64,000 nucleotides of DNA from Prostheceraeus crozeri (taxonomy: Eukaryota; Platyhelminthes; Polycladida; Euryleptidae), in assembly GCA_907163375.1 (NCBI GenBank), contig CAJQUW010011501.1:434001-498000 (forward strand), given 5' to 3'. The position numbers and the translations under genes are program-made. The notes beneath the pieces are model-generated. The model searched no databases and was not told the origin of the DNA. It saw only the letters and a list, made by a program, of their open reading frames with translations. This document shows, piece after piece, positions 1-32,650 of the stretch. Position 1 is the stretch's first letter. Every line of letters begins with the position of its first letter.

Positions 1-1943
1 AGGATGAAATTTCGAGGGTATCATTCAACAGATTTACGTGGGTATCACTTATAATCAATAATAGCTCTGTTTGACATTAATAAGACTTAACATGTCATCT
101 TAAGATAATAAGCAATACCGAATTGATAATACTGACTTTCATGCACTGACAAGAATTCTCCATGCGAGAAGAAACAAGATTTTGTTCCGTGATTGAAAAG
201 GAGAACTACCTCATCCTGAAGTCAGTTGTATGCCCATATTGTCATAAAATGATCAAACGGAAATCTTTAAAAAATTACACACTTAGCATTTGATAATTTT
301 TCAGGGATATAAAGGAATATAAGTCGCCTATTCATGAAAGACATTTCATAACGAGGAGCTTTGGTAATTTAGCCCAAAAGATCGATGTCATCAGTCAATA
401 GATTGTCAAAATCCATGTCAGTACTCAACGCAATTAAATTACGGGTATAAACACCTAAAACAATCCAACATTGTTTTATTTCGGTTGACTAAAAGAAATT
501 ACAAAATCATTATCATATCTACAAACTTGATGTTTCTCAGTTTTAACAAAAAATAGCGAGTAAAATTACAATATAAATAATGACATAAAAACAGTAATTA
601 ATGGTAACGATGTGATTCATACGTTTTTTCTAAATCTCATTCCCACAATCAACACAACCAAACAATATGTGAGGGATTCTACACGTGACGCACCTGATTT
701 TTGGAGAAGCATATTTCAAATTTTGAACCACTTAAACTACTAATTTCTTCATACAAATTTGTAAGCATTGTGGCACAACTTTACTTATACCTGTAGAAGA
801 AATTGTATATGCTAATTTCTTCTCTGCAGACATTGATATAAACCTATATTCGTGCAAGACGGTAAAGAGGATGCAGTGTTTCACATACCTCAATTCAATT
901 TCAATCTGTCCTTCGGAAAAACACTTTTTGCCACTTAATCGATTTACAAGTATCTGCATCGAGACTACGAAAGCAAGCTTATATTAGCTCCTCTTGCTTA
1001 TGACAACTCAATTGTACCTGCATCTTGAAACCTGTTGCCTGTGACGTACGTGACCCTGTGCTATCTTCATGATGTTATTCATTACTAGCACTGGCCATCG
1101 CACGTGAATTTTTCTTTTAACGCTAAAAACTTATAATCTATTTAGTTGATCAAAAAAATGAATGAATTATTAGTTTAAAAAATATTTTACGTACGTATTG
1201 CAAGATGTGTCCCGTACAGAATAGGCCTAATAATTACGAAAAGATGTATCGATAAAACTGATCAGATATACTGTACAAACACATACAAAATAAGGCTTAG
1301 CAAGAAACATCTCGTTGAAATTAAACGCATCAGTCTAAGAAATTGCACTATAATGGTGATAAAGTGAAAATGTGTCTCTCGTTCATCCAATGATTAATCA
1401 GGTACATTTCGCAGAATCTCACCTTTCGTTATCTATGTGACAAGTATTTTGTAAGAAGTGCAGGCCCAATGCATTCAGGTATCTTGCTAGAATCAATGTA
1501 CGCACCGCAGTAGCCCTTGAAATGACGTTCCCTTTTTTTGGGGATTTAGGAAACACTTTTTCCAAATATATCCATGCTCTGTATACTGCTTTCATTTATG
1601 AAGTTTTGCTCCTGAAGGCAGATGTCTGAGTGGATGTTAAAGATAGAGAAGTAATTCTTTCGCTCTTCTTGCGATCCCTGTTTCGCTGACTTCTCGCTCT
1701 ACTCAATATTTTAGCTTTCCTTCTCTGTCTTACTATTTCTTTTAGTCGATTTGCTAGGCCGTCTTATTTCGCTTTCTCCTTACGTTATGCTGTTGGTCCG
1801 TTTGGCTCAGTATTGCTATGATCTTTCTGACGATTACTTATCCATGAGTTAACGCGTAGCTAGTTCTCTCGAATTAAAATGACTGTCTACACGTGTTTTT
1901 GAATTTTCTACACGACTGTCGACCAATGATGCAGGAGGAAATG
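1..1943. other. Unassigned AT-rich DNA
   Basis: No exon, RNA gene or element end is recognisable here. It could hold a long intron of the HSPA4 gene if the missing 3' exons lie further left. One TAGGCCTA palindrome is at 1222. Confidence 0.4.
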
Positions 1944-3760
1944 AAGTCGTTGAAGTTAGCATCAACATTAGCATTAATTTTTTCAAAATAATTTGCCCAC
2001 TTCTGGAAGTTCACCAGAAACCATTTATTAACAGGAGGAATTTGCTCATTGCTATCTCAAAGCCTAAAAGATAATGTAAATAGGTCAAAAGGTCATCTGA
2101 AAGAAAAAACTTAATGCCCAGTCAAAGAAACAACTCAGCATTCACAAATGAGTCACTGCCGAATTTACCCACATGTTTTCAATACTCTCCGACCTCTCAG
2201 GTAGCCCAAATACTCACCAACGTACCAAAATATTGATATCTAAATTAATGCTAACTTCATCGGTTAGCAAAACGAATCTGTCCGCTCAAAGAAACAACTC
2301 AGCATTCACAATTGAGTCACTACCGGATTTGCCCACATGTTTTCAATACTCTCCGATCGTCCAAATCGCATGTATTTGTGCTACCATTATATTGCTTTAT
2401 TTAATCTGATATTGTGTGAACTGAAGGAAGAACATAGCTTCGTTGTGTAATATTTACTTTATTTCAACTGTTACTGTATGAGTTGATCGAAAAATCAATG
2501 ATAGGGTAGTAGTCAAATGTGAAATGTAAATCTGATAGGACTGATTGAGGTCAACAAAAAAAACAAATCATACATAAAGATCTTGATGATGTGTTCCATG
2601 TCTCTGATTAACTAGCGTCAGCTAAAATTGCACGCTACCATGTTTCATAAAAGTATGCTCCGATCATTGATGCTGGATAAAGCTAAATAATTTGCTGCAA
2701 AGATCGAATATGACGATTTCAAGGCCAATACCGCGTTTCTCGATTTTTTTGAGGATCGCCATGAGATCATACATTTAGTTCTGTTTGCGGGAAATTGGCG
2801 ACGGCTAATTTCAACAGAGCAAATACAGTGTAATCGGAAAACATGAGTTATGTTAGTTGTTAGATTATACTTTTATGAGAGTGAGTTACTCAGAATTAAA
2901 CAGATTCCGTCATCTTTTCAATTGTTTTGTAGTAGGCCTATGGATAAGAATTATTTCGAACTGAAATACTTAAATCTTTATTGACATCTTACTATTCAGT
3001 GAGGAAACGCATCTTAAGAATATACGCTGTCCATATGCATACACAAAATTAAAGCAAGCTTAAACAATTCTATAGACATGAGTATAGGCAATCAAAACTT
3101 TTCTAATAACGAAATTTTTAAGCAGTCCCTTCAATTTCGTTATAGACAAGTTCTACTGTAGAAAGATAAGTGAAGAATCGATCGTCATTATTCAAGACAA
3201 ATAAACCAGCACATTTCGTGAAATCTATGTATGAATTCTTGAATGGGCCTTGACTGGTCATTTCCATTGTGAACAGTTGACACACTACAAAAATGAAAAT
3301 AAATGTTAAACAAAAATGCTTCAAGAATCAAGAGCAAGAGTTAGTAAATTTATCAAAGTTAGCAAAATAACGAGAAAGGCATTTATCTTCCCGAACCCTT
3401 CAGTGAAGGATAACTCAATTTTAGGTTTTGAGTTGGGCACATGTGTAGTTAGGCTATTTGAGAGGTCGGAGAGTATTGAAAACATGTGGGCAAATTCGGC
3501 AGTGACTCATTTGTGAATGCTGAGTTGTTTCTTTGAATGGGCAAATTCGTTTTGCTAACTGGTGAAGTTAGCATTAACTTTAGCAAGAAGTTTTTTCTTT
3601 CAGATGACCTTTTCACCTATTTATATTATATTTTAGGCTTTGAGATAGCAATGAGCAAATTCCTCGTGTTAATATGTAGATGGTTTCTGGTGGAATTCTA
3701 GATGTGGGCAAATTATTTTGAAAAAATTAATGCTAATGCTGATGCTAACTTCAGCGACTT
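1944..3760. repeat. Foldback element with ~300-bp inverted arms
   Basis: The outer ends read AGTCGYTGAAGTTAGCATC inward from both sides (1944 and 3760), and similarity continues for about 300 bases on each arm. Shared blocks include AATAATTTGCCCAC, CTCATTGCTATCTCAAAGCC and CACATGTTTTCAATACTCTCCGA in inverted order. The left arm holds an internal direct duplication of about 75 bp (about 2117..2190 and 2283..2356). The interior (2360..3420) has no transposase. Flanks GGAAATGA and AGAAATGA may be a decayed target duplication. It is a non-autonomous foldback or MITE-like element. Confidence 0.7.
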
Positions 3761-6700
3761 GAAGAAATGAAGAATGAAGGTTGCTGAGAATTAAGGCAGT
3801 TCGGAAATATTTCCAGGAATAATGCTGTTCACAGCTTCAGTTCTTATTGATAAATACTCTAATGTGACAAACCAGGAATAACACGTTCAATGCTGAGATT
3901 AAGCGTCTGACGTAGCAATGAGAATGACATTGAACGCTGAGCACAATGGTATGGTGCACTAGCTCCAAAGATCCAAAGATGTCAATGCAACGAGTTGTTG
4001 CTTTTCATCGCAGGAAATATTCATAAGCGCGTTGCTTCTTGTAAGAAGAGCAAAATTATTTTCCTCTTCGGCTTCCTAGGCCAATTCATCAGCACTGGAC
4101 AGCAAGTCTTCAATTTCAAGCGTTAAGCACTTCTTCTTTTCCCATAGTTCAACAAAATTTCGAGGGTTTTCGAGAATCTGCACGAACCCTGAGAACAATC
4201 GTCCAACCCAACGGAGGTGGAGAAATGAACGCTAAACTGATAAAGTAAGTATAGTGCTAATCACATGCTCGTGCACAAGTAATGAAGTATACGGTAAGCG
4301 TCGCAAATTAGTCAAAATGGTCGAATTTCAACAACTATTACGAAAGTACGTATAAAATGAATGCATATCCAGGTTGTCAGGTTCGTCCCACATACGAAGG
4401 CAGTGTAACTTGCTTACTCCACGTCACATGAAATTCGTTCAGTTCAGGTGAAGACATCAAGCAGAGTTACTGTATTATTCTAAATTTTTACTGATGACCA
4501 TCGCCTGTAAGCAAAGTGCCCAAAGCCTTCCTTTTGTAAGATAATGGAAGGCTTGCTGCCTATCTCTTCGCGGGTTCCGATACGTCAATATATTCATGAG
4601 CTGCGTCCAGGCAATGGCAGGTTTCAGATTGTCAAAAAACTACCCATATCACACATTTCATGAAAACAGATTTCATCTATGTATTATGGAAAGAGTGAGA
4701 GAAGAATGGACGTGAAGACGTGCATTGCGGTTGCTTTCGAGCACACTCGAACGAACGACGTCATCTAGCAAATTAACTTAATTAAAGATGTGCTCATCTC
4801 TTTTAATAGGCCTATCTTAGTCAATTTTGGAATGAAATCGACACCCACTTAAAGTCTCATGACACATTTCAACGCCTAGCTGTAGTCTCTTCTAGTAGCG
4901 AGTGAATCTGTCTTCCCTGCGCCTGTGCGTGACAACGAGATCATCAATTCTGTTTACGGCTGCTGTGCGATAACGACATCATTTGACATGGTCTTAAGAT
5001 TGAGAAGTCATAAAATTGATGCAAAGTCAAAAATTCAACCGAACTACACCTCTAAGCAACGACTTAACGTTCCATTAAATAATAACTGAACTTCCTTTCA
5101 TGATTTCCGAATATTTAGTTGATGTCCCCAAACTAGGGTTGCACTGCTAAAAGTATATGACTTAAACATGGTTCAAAAGTCTTTAATGTTCTTTTTCACT
5201 ATCTATATTCTATTATCCGGTAACAGCTATTTTATTATTCGATATACAATCCAACAATTCTTAAGACAATATAATTTCTGTGTGTAAAAAGGCGCACTTA
5301 AATCAGTGAATCATTCTTTTTGACAAATGCAATTTTGTATAGCAGTAGTAGAGCGACTACAGTTTATATCCATCACCAGATGTAACATGCGACTTCAAAT
5401 TGATTTTTTTGAGAATGATTTGCTGCATCTATACATTTTATACCGATGATGAGAGCGACGTTGCGCTGAGTAATGTTGAGTATAGAATATCGTATGATAT
5501 CCATCATACCGCATAGTTTTACCTATGATTCGGAGTGTGATATCTGATGGTTTTCGTTTATGATGTACATAATACACGGAAAATATTAGGCATAGCCATG
5601 GATTTCTAAATGCTACAGAAATCTATTCAAAAGTACATGAAAATATCCAAATCAATTCATTTCCATTCTAGTCATTTAGACGGCGTGAATGATTTCCATA
5701 ATTCCATTTTTTATACCACTACATCAATGGTGTGAAATTATTGTTTTCTAGCTTACCCATTGACAGACATGGAAAGCAAGAAAATTTTGAATCTTGACAT
5801 TCTTGACATATAGCATGACATATTATCATGTTCAAGATAGCATGACTCAAGCTCGATTAAATGCATAAATGGTTCAAAGGTCGTCTAATTCTGATGGCAT
5901 TCAAAGTTTGTCAACTAAAAATTGCGCATTTGTTTGTGAACTTCTCTCTGAAGAAGAATGAACTTACAGCAGCATCAACAATCAAACATGGCCGGAGTTG
6001 CTAAATGATTGAAGAGAATTCTGCGACATTTAATCAATACACAAGACAGAAATCGTGAAATATTGCCGTTGCAGGTCATGGAGCATTACTTACCACAGGT
6101 AACAACACCAAATGGACAGTGGCAGATTACAGTATGCGCTCAATTAAGATGGAATTCGTCGATGGACCCTATCATAAGAAACAAACAAGCCTCCAATCCA
6201 AGTTTCCTTTTCGCAAAATTTTGACACACTTCTTTTATGTTTTTAGCGACACACTAACAGATCATTTCTGTTGGACCCCAGCGCTTCAAATAATGTATAC
6301 GTGATATTTAGTTATCAAAGAATTCATGAAAATTTCCGTGTGATATTTTTTCATATAATACACTGAGATCATTGGAAGACCAGAGATATTTGCACTAAAC
6401 TGCATGCGCTATGTATCCATAATCATTGGTATCATAAAGAACATTTTTGTATTGTTATCTGCACGATGCGGTGGACTTTTGCATTCTTTTACGACATACC
6501 AGTAATATAGATTTCATTTATAACTTTGTCCTTATCATAATCTAATCACCTGTTGACCTGTTCATTAAGTTTCGTCTCTTTTTTAAAATTGTGTTTAAAA
6601 TGCTTTATTCACAGCTGAACCTGTATATAAAAATGAATTTGAAAGACAAATGATAAATCCCTCTGCATTTATCTTTAATAAGAGTCACCCATATTTTAAG

Positions 6701-7032
6701 TCTCATTATTAGTATTATGCCATGTTTCCCTTCGTTCATAAAGTCCTTTAAGGAAAATATTGATGCAATGTTGCCTAAAGAACTACCACAATTCTCGTCA
6801 ATTGTAAAAAGCAAGACAACATAAATATCAAATTTAAAGCATAACAATTTAAACAGCGATGTCTTGCAACCCCCACACACCATCTTCTTATTGCATTGCA
6901 GCCTTCACGTGTCAACATGGACTAGCCGACCTTTTTTAAACCTCGTTCAATCGAAAATATCGTGATGGACAAGCATTAATGCAAACATAATCATCGGCTT
7001 TCATCAATTTCTAACTTAATAAAGCAACTTAC
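3761..7032. other. Unassigned AT-rich DNA
   Basis: Short open frames are present but none shows domain similarity or coding character. I looked here for the Hsp110 C-terminal helical domain (the NAVEEYVYEMR block) on the minus strand and did not see it. TAGGCCTA occurs at 4807. Confidence 0.4.
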
Positions 7033-25953
<18,921 letters not shown>

Positions 25954-25986
25954 TTACTTTTGCCGACTTGGGGGCAATCGGGAAAA

Positions 25987-25996
25987 TATATATATC
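25987..25996 (-). promoter_or_regulatory. TATA-like stretch of HSPA4
   Basis: A run of alternating TA lies between the heat-shock element and the ATG, about 45 bases upstream of the ATG. The order HSE, TATA, start codon is that of a heat-shock promoter. An AT-rich genome makes such runs common, so this is only a candidate. Confidence 0.3.
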
Positions 25997-26017
25997 TAAT
26001 TTTGAGAAGATCAATCG

Positions 26018-26032
26018 GGAAACTTCCAGATT
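26018..26032 (-). promoter_or_regulatory. Heat-shock element upstream of HSPA4
   Basis: The sequence GAAACTTCCAGAT contains three adjoining inverted 5-bp HSF units (nGAAn, nTTCn, nGAn), about 75 bases upstream of the HSPA4 ATG. HSF-driven heat induction is established for Hsp110 genes. That this copy is used is an inference from spacing and match. Confidence 0.5.
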
Positions 26033-26635
26033 TAAAGACACTCTCCCCGGTTGGCCTTGAAAAAAGGATACTAAAACAAGTCAAGACCATATTTCACTAA
26101 ATTAGCCGATTCAATTACGTATTACCATATAGCATGTTTGCCTGTATTCTACTGCACGCCTTCAAAATTAGAAACCAGCAAAAACGGGATGCGAATCGAG
26201 TAGATTAATTGGTTGAGAGACGTCACTTGTTGGCAGTTTTTTTCGGCTGAAAATTCAGATAATATAAGCGATCCACTTGCCACTGCTAAGCTGCAGAAGG
26301 GATACAGGAGGGCAACGTAGAATATACCTCTATTTCTCTCTGATTTGTAGTCTGACAACTGCTATGTCTAAATGCAAAACTTCAGGAAACACCTTTAGAT
26401 CAAAACCTGCGCTGACTTTTATAATTTACATCCCTCGCACTCGTCTCGAAAGTGTGTAATTTCCTTATATTCCGTATAACAGCTCTGTCTGCGCTCTCAG
26501 AGACAGTGATCACAACACCCACAGACATCGAACATCAACAACTTAGTGTTCGATGTCTCAGACAACACCAAAGATATTTAATTGTTTAAAAGGGCGCGTG
26601 TTAAAAATTTGTTAAAATATCTTTGTACCATAGAC

Positions 26636-26667
26636 ATCGGATAACATTATTAGGACTAGACCGGACA
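26636..26667 (+). repeat. 32-bp inverted repeat, left copy
   Basis: The segment beginning ATCGGATAACATTATTAGG recurs as its exact reverse complement at 32651..32682, about 6 kb away. The similarity then continues loosely (CAGCTGAT, GGCC blocks). It may be the terminus of a large composite element or of a dispersed family. No matching target duplication is seen. Confidence 0.6.
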
Positions 26668-27229
26668 CAGCTGATTTCCCGTGGCCTTTAAAGCCGTTCG
26701 TTAGCGACATGGAAATATTGTTTGTCTAAGCAAATTTCTGTATGAGGGAATTTAAAATATCGATAACAGCATTTCTCTGATCAGCTGATAATGTAATGCA
26801 CGTTATCATTTGGAGTTGCTAGCTTAAACATTACTTTTAGGATCACAATTACACTTCCGAAGCAATTACAGCCGTTATTAAACTACTCATCTGTTGTTCA
26901 TTGTAGACATTTGCGTACATGCAGCAAACGACTTGGCAACTAGATGATATGTGATCATCTAGGTAAAATCATGAATTATAGAAAAATATGTCTTTTTACA
27001 ATATCTTTTGTCATGTCTTCTTGCAAAGTAGCAAGCATAGTCAAAGGGAATTGAGCTGACACATGTCACAGCTCAATCAAGTTACAAGGCGTAATATCAT
27101 GTCAATTATTGATCTTCGGTTGATGATCCCCAAAAATCCCTGATGGTGGTTATGAATCGAGTGGTTTCAGCATAGTGTTGCTCAGTGTCACCTCTCAATG
27201 ATTGTCATTTCCTCTCAGAATGTAGACAC

Positions 27230-27450
27230 AACACCGCAGTCCTTCTTCTTAGAACATCGGAAATTCATTCCTAGTTCATCTTCTTTCTTAGGTCATCACT
27301 CCTGCGTCCATCGGCCAGTCTCACACCGCACATTCTTCTCACCATGTTTTTTCAATTTTCATGATCTGATCACTATTCACGGCCCTTGTCCCGTACATCA
27401 TCGTGCTGCGGACACAATCAGAACACACCTGACCTTTCATTTTGAAGGTT
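27230..27450 (-). mobile_element. LINE pol tail fragment
   Basis: The minus strand reads KMKGQVCSDCVRSTMMYGT followed by RRMCGVRLADGRRSDDLRKK and ISDVLRRR. This is the standard LINE C-terminal tail pattern (CVRSAMLYG, RRMCGVRLxDRxRSEELR, LRWxGHV). One frame change and a stop are present. It is only about 220 bp and 5'-truncated. It is a second, different copy from the one at 16.6 kb. Confidence 0.7.
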
Positions 27451-28580
27451 GGAGTTTTGGATGTCAGGAAAGGTGCATGTTCATGGAACTTCGACCATCC
27501 ACATCCGGCGCACTTTTGAGAGGGCGGCGCTCGGCGCGTTGTCGCGCACGGTTTTGGAGTTTGTAAATATAGATCTTACGCATAGCGCGTCAACCTTGCC
27601 AGGCACAGGTTTTGGCAAGCCTAATTTCAGGAATTATAGGAATAGATCGCTTACGTCTGGCGCGCTGGCACGTCAACCTGAAAAACCTGTTGTGCGTAGC
27701 ACTGGCTTCGCGCTTGTTTTTAGAAATTCGAGAAGTATAACGACGGGTCAACGTCGGATCTGGCACTCTGGTGCGTCAACCCGAATCTGGTGAGCTGGCG
27801 TACCGAAATAGAATCTGGGGCGCCTGGTGCTGGCATAGAATTCAGAATTTCAACCAGATTTCAGAATGCCAACGCAAACAGACTTATCTAAACCTTTTGT
27901 GACACAGGGCACACAAAAGCTCCATATAACAACAGTAGGCGCTCAAGTTATAATAACGTGCACAGATCTTCTATATTTATATAACATGCATATAAAGGTG
28001 TCGTATTTTTGTTAACTTAATCCTGTGTGTTGCAGCTCCAACTGTTTTCATGATCATGTTGACCTTATTTTAATTGATAACATCTGCAAATACACTTGGA
28101 TTCAGCCGTTTTACACTTGCCACAATACGGAAGTGGATCATCAGACAAGGATGATTGCCTAGTGGTTTCTACTAATGTCATCTGATCTTACGACAGTAAC
28201 CCGCTCTGATCAATAATCCTGGTGTATGTCCTGGTGGACGTCCACCTATCATTTTGAAAAATGTGAAAGTGAAATGTGATTCAGTAGATTGTAAGGACTA
28301 CCAGAAACACAGATTAATTAATTATTTTTAACTTTAAATTGTGTTTTTGAGGCTTATACTTTACAAACACTTTGTAAAGCGATTCATATAAAGCTAGCTG
28401 TTTAGGCCTGCTGATGTTGTACAGCGTGTGAAGCATTGAACAGAAATAAATCATTGACTGAAATTTTCCGAGGAAAAAAAATTAGAATTTCTGACGCAGA
28501 GAAAAAAGTAGAAACAGCAAAACCTACACAGCATCGAGAAAACTATACTATGTGATCAAGCTATCATGTGAATTTGATCT
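27451..28580. other. GC-richer repetitive stretch, unassigned
   Basis: 27460..27830 is GC-richer than its surroundings, with recurring GGCGCG, CTGGCGCGC and CGTCAACC motifs. This suggests decayed short tandem or palindromic units. No coding or RNA feature is supported. 27831..28580 holds nothing recognisable. Confidence 0.4.
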
Positions 28581-28659
28581 AAGTGAGGTATAGATGTCAG
28601 GGTGACAATCAAGGTGAGGTTATTGTTGTCAAAAGCCTCATCAACTTGAATCAATCACT

Positions 28660-28720
28660 GTACCCACCAAAGAACCACCTTTTCACTGCGGCTGATGGAT
28701 TCGAACCACCGGTTGTGAAA
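28660..28720 (-). repeat. tRNA B-box-like SINE fragment (possible)
   Basis: The minus strand contains GGTTCGAATCC, an exact pol III B-box consensus, within GGTGGTTCGAATCCATCAG. No convincing A box or cloverleaf is found around it, so this is not a tRNA gene. A SINE relic is the simplest reading. Confidence 0.3.
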
Positions 28721-29757
28721 GAATCAGTTGATATGGCTTTCTGTACATTAAATTTGGCGATTCTGCTATTTCTTTATTTATTTTGTGCATCAAATCTGTC
28801 AATTCTTATACAATTTAAACGAAGCAAATGCGCATTTCTCTGACAAATTATTTGCACTGACAGCAAATAAATATAACTCTTTAATAAATTTGAATGATGT
28901 TGTTAGTTAGCACAGTCTCGTCAGCTTTCAATCTAAACTATCTCTTAACTATCAAACATGGCGAGTAGATTTACATCTATAACTTAGTGTGCAGGCATCA
29001 TTTTGTGATGCTGTTGAAGTATGTAATTAAGAATCACGGTGATGCTCTTTTGTTGTAGTGCTTCTCTTGTGTCAGTGGATGTGTCGGAGTTGAAATACTC
29101 CACTCTGGTGCTATAGGAGTTCGCATTCAATCCCTGACTCTAAAAGAGCTAAGCAGCGTCAGACTTATAAAAGTGGCAATGAGCATTTTTGGACATCTGC
29201 GTTCGGAGATGTTCTTAGCGAAATTGTAATCTCATGAGGTAATTTCATTGTACTCTTGTGACTTAATTGCTTCATCAATGGACATCCAGGAATATACATG
29301 GATTGAGAATACTTCCGTACTTGGAATTTTCGGATCCGATAATTTATTAAGTAGGCCATCCGAATTAATCAATCTTTTACCGTTTCATGTAACAGCTTCT
29401 ACAAACCCGAAAATTGAGTCAAAATATGAGTATTCTTCGAACCTTTGTACGACGACCAAGATGTACCACTGTAAATTTCCATGGTAATTAACTTAATTTC
29501 ATTCTAAGTCAAACATTCTTCGAGACTCTTGTTACAAGCTTGATATTTTGCACGTTCTATGCTATTCAAATATGAACACGCCTACATTGCACATCGTCTA
29601 GGCAGTATGTAGGAAACACAGGGATAATTTTCAAAAATAAAAGTTTTCAAATATTTGTCAGATAGTTCTTAAACACCGCGAACATAATGTCCGTAAAGAA
29701 AGTGATTCTTTCATATACAATTGATACATCAACTTTTTGAGTTGACACTGTGCCTAC

Positions 29758-30955
29758 CAGAGTTGGAAAAGTCGGAATTGGAATTAATTCCATTTTTCGT
29801 CGGAATTGGAATTGGAATTGACCCTGATAAACCTCAATTCCACTTTTTCGATAGACCTGTGATAAATCTATTTGTACAAAAATTGAAATCGCAACGTCCA
29901 ATCACAACAATTAACAATATTAATTTTTAAGAGATACGATACGCAACGATAAATGAAAAACTTTAAACTTACAGTTCACTTATTAATGTTGAATTCACTT
30001 TAATTCGATGGGACTCATTTATACCAAAATAATATCATAAATATCAGTGTCACTTATACCGTCAATCTTCAATCGTGCTCGCTGATGTGCTGCCGTATAC
30101 GCTGCTGTGTTGTTGTTCGCTGGCGGGCAGTTGTTTTTGTTATTTCTGTAGTTAAGTTACACCGCGAGAGCCCGGAGTTCTTCTAACAGCTGCTGAAGAT
30201 GTCGTATGTGTTGTTGTTGGTAGTTGTGGTTGTGTCAATTTCTCATCGTTTCTAATTTATACCAATTTTTGAGACTTGACGATAAATCCTCTTTCTTTTG
30301 AAAATTGAAAGAGTTTCCTTTAATCTCTGCCCGCTAGCTTTCGACTCGACTTCATTTCGCCCTTATCACGGAATTTCTAATACTCTTTTAACATGGACCA
30401 TTAATCAGTTTTCATGATATCATTTTTAGCGTCGTTTTCTCTGTCATCAACAATCACGTTATTCGCACATTGAATTTCTTTCTTCTATCAGTTTATTAAT
30501 CGATTTATTCGCATCTCATCTCTTTCTCTCTCTCTCTCTCTCAGCGTCTGATTCTTTGCTGACCGTTAATTTTCTTTTCTTTCTTTTTTTCACGAGATAT
30601 TGAATATCTCGTTTATGAAGCGAAAATGGCGTAGGCAGACCGGTTACACATATACATGTACACAGGTATTCTGAACTATGAACATGAGAACGCACATAGG
30701 AACGACGCAGGGAACGGCACACAGGAACAACGAGAATAGGATAAGGCACATGGGTTCGATTGAAGCGAACAAACGTTAGATACATTAGCATAATACACTA
30801 TACGCGACATGCAATTATCGGAATTGAATCTTATAATGGAATTGGAATTGAAGTGAACTGTTTCGACTGGAATTGGAATTGGAGTTGGAATTGAAATTTC
30901 TGCTCTGGAATTGGAATTGGAATTAAAAAAAATCAGTGGAATTTTTCCAGCTCTG
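29758..30955. mobile_element. Non-autonomous hAT element
   Basis: The ends read CAGAGTTGGAAAA (left) and, inward from the right, CAGAGCTGGAAAA. The flanks are a perfect 8-bp target duplication GTGCCTAC (29750..29757 and 30956..30963). The 8-bp duplication and CAGAG ends define hAT. Subterminal arrays of GGAATTGGAATT sit inside both ends, a likely transposase-binding cluster. The interior has a CT microsatellite near 30525..30541 and no transposase. Confidence 0.88.
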
Positions 30956-32650
30956 GTGCCTACTACATTGTAAGGCAGCTACTATTTTGGAAACACTAAG
31001 GCAACCCAAAGCTGCATTTAAAGCAAAAGTCAAAGTCGGGATGGTGTATATTTTGAATGACACTTTCAAGTGGAAATAATAGCCTATGGGCAACAATATC
31101 CACTCCCATTAGATTAGCAACAAACATGCTGTCATTTCAAGTGATGAAGCAACATTGCTCAACTAGGCGACTGAAACATGCGACCTTATTTACAAATCAA
31201 ACTAGGCTCAATTTTTTTGTTGACATGGCATGTTGAGAAATTCCAACCATTGCATCCATTTAGAGTACCTCAGAATGGTGACTATTTTTTCCACAAACAG
31301 TTTCAAAATATGCACTTTCACGGCGACTTTTTATTTTAAAACTGTTGACATGGTGTCTGCAGTGTAAAGCACTCTGAGACTTAATTTTAGGACATTATGA
31401 GACCAACTTTTAAAAATTTTCATTCAACGCTTTTTGTAACTAACTTATCGATTGAGCCATTTTGAACATACTCATCATTTTACTTTTACATTTTCTATTT
31501 TGTGAGCGATTTTGTTGTCTTGAAATTTATAGCATGCGACTTTAAAAAAAAAATAAAGCCAATTTTTTTAAAAATTATTTTGAGAACACTTTAGTGTCCA
31601 TGCCCCAAAAATTCAAAAAACGTGCTAACACCATGACGATGGCTACAGCGACTATCATTGATGAACATCAGAGGTCAATGCATCATTAATTAATTTTGTG
31701 ATAAAAAAATTTGCCACATTTGTGACAGAGAATTTTCAGAAGATAGCCAATAACAGTAGAAATTCATACATTCACAAGTTTTCCCCATTATGCAGCGCGA
31801 GAATTGTAAAACAAACCAAAAACAAACATATACATATTCAGAAATGGTGCTATTGTGGTAAATGCATGCATAATAGGGGTGGATCGGATTTGGAATTTCA
31901 TAATCCAGTTGGATTTGGAGAGTAGAACTAATCTTCTTGCGTAAATTTGTTTTTTTCTTCTAAACTGTGTCCACAGCCAGATACCAATTTCTGCCAAAAT
32001 ACAAGGTAGGATTATCGCCTGCCTATCAACAAATTTCATGTTTTTCAAAAGATGTATAACAAGAAAATGCACTACACACGTACATAAATTGAGGTCCTGT
32101 ATCGTTTACATTACTCGCAAGGATAGGTCGTTGGACTGTGTGGATTGCGCATCAATCAATCAATTCAATTTTATTCACTGCATGGAGCATGCGTGACTCA
32201 TACAACACCTTCGAAATGGCCAACTGCATTATTCGGACGTGAATTGTATAAATTCTGGATTAAGAGTTAACGACTCACTAATCAGAACACTTGTGATTGT
32301 GCTTATTACAAAAACATTTAAATGGTACGGCAAGTGGCTACCACTTAGTGGCATGGAAACTGTAATCTGAAGATTATGCGAAATCTAATCGAACAATTTC
32401 ATTCACGCCAAGAGTAGATTCATTTTCGATCTATCTTTTCAAGATTGGAGTCATTTCAAGGCACATTATCTTGGATTTTCAAAAGAAAGCATTCTATAGC
32501 CAGAGAAAATTTAATAAAAATTTCGCTAATTTAAAAATTGCGCTACTATTTGTTTACACAAATAGCATAGTAAAACAATTTTTCAGAATTAAAGCCACTC
32601 GGTAGCGACATTCGCTTGTGGCCATCAGCTGATAGTGTATTAAAAGGTGC
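30956..32650. other. Unassigned AT-rich DNA
   Basis: Nothing with coding character or element ends is recognised. Several short open frames on both strands lack family features. Confidence 0.4.

Noticed and set aside
3118-3324. A 68-residue minus-strand frame with a signal-peptide-like start (MKHFCLTFIFIFVV)
   Set aside because: It lies inside a foldback element, is short and has no family. AT-rich DNA often yields hydrophobic starts.
28660-28720. tRNA gene on the minus strand
   Set aside because: Only a B box is present. No A box or cloverleaf can be drawn, so at most a SINE relic.
29081-29200. A tRNA-like or SINE stretch (TTCGCATTCAATCCC)
   Set aside because: The B-box match is poor and no A box or element ends are visible.
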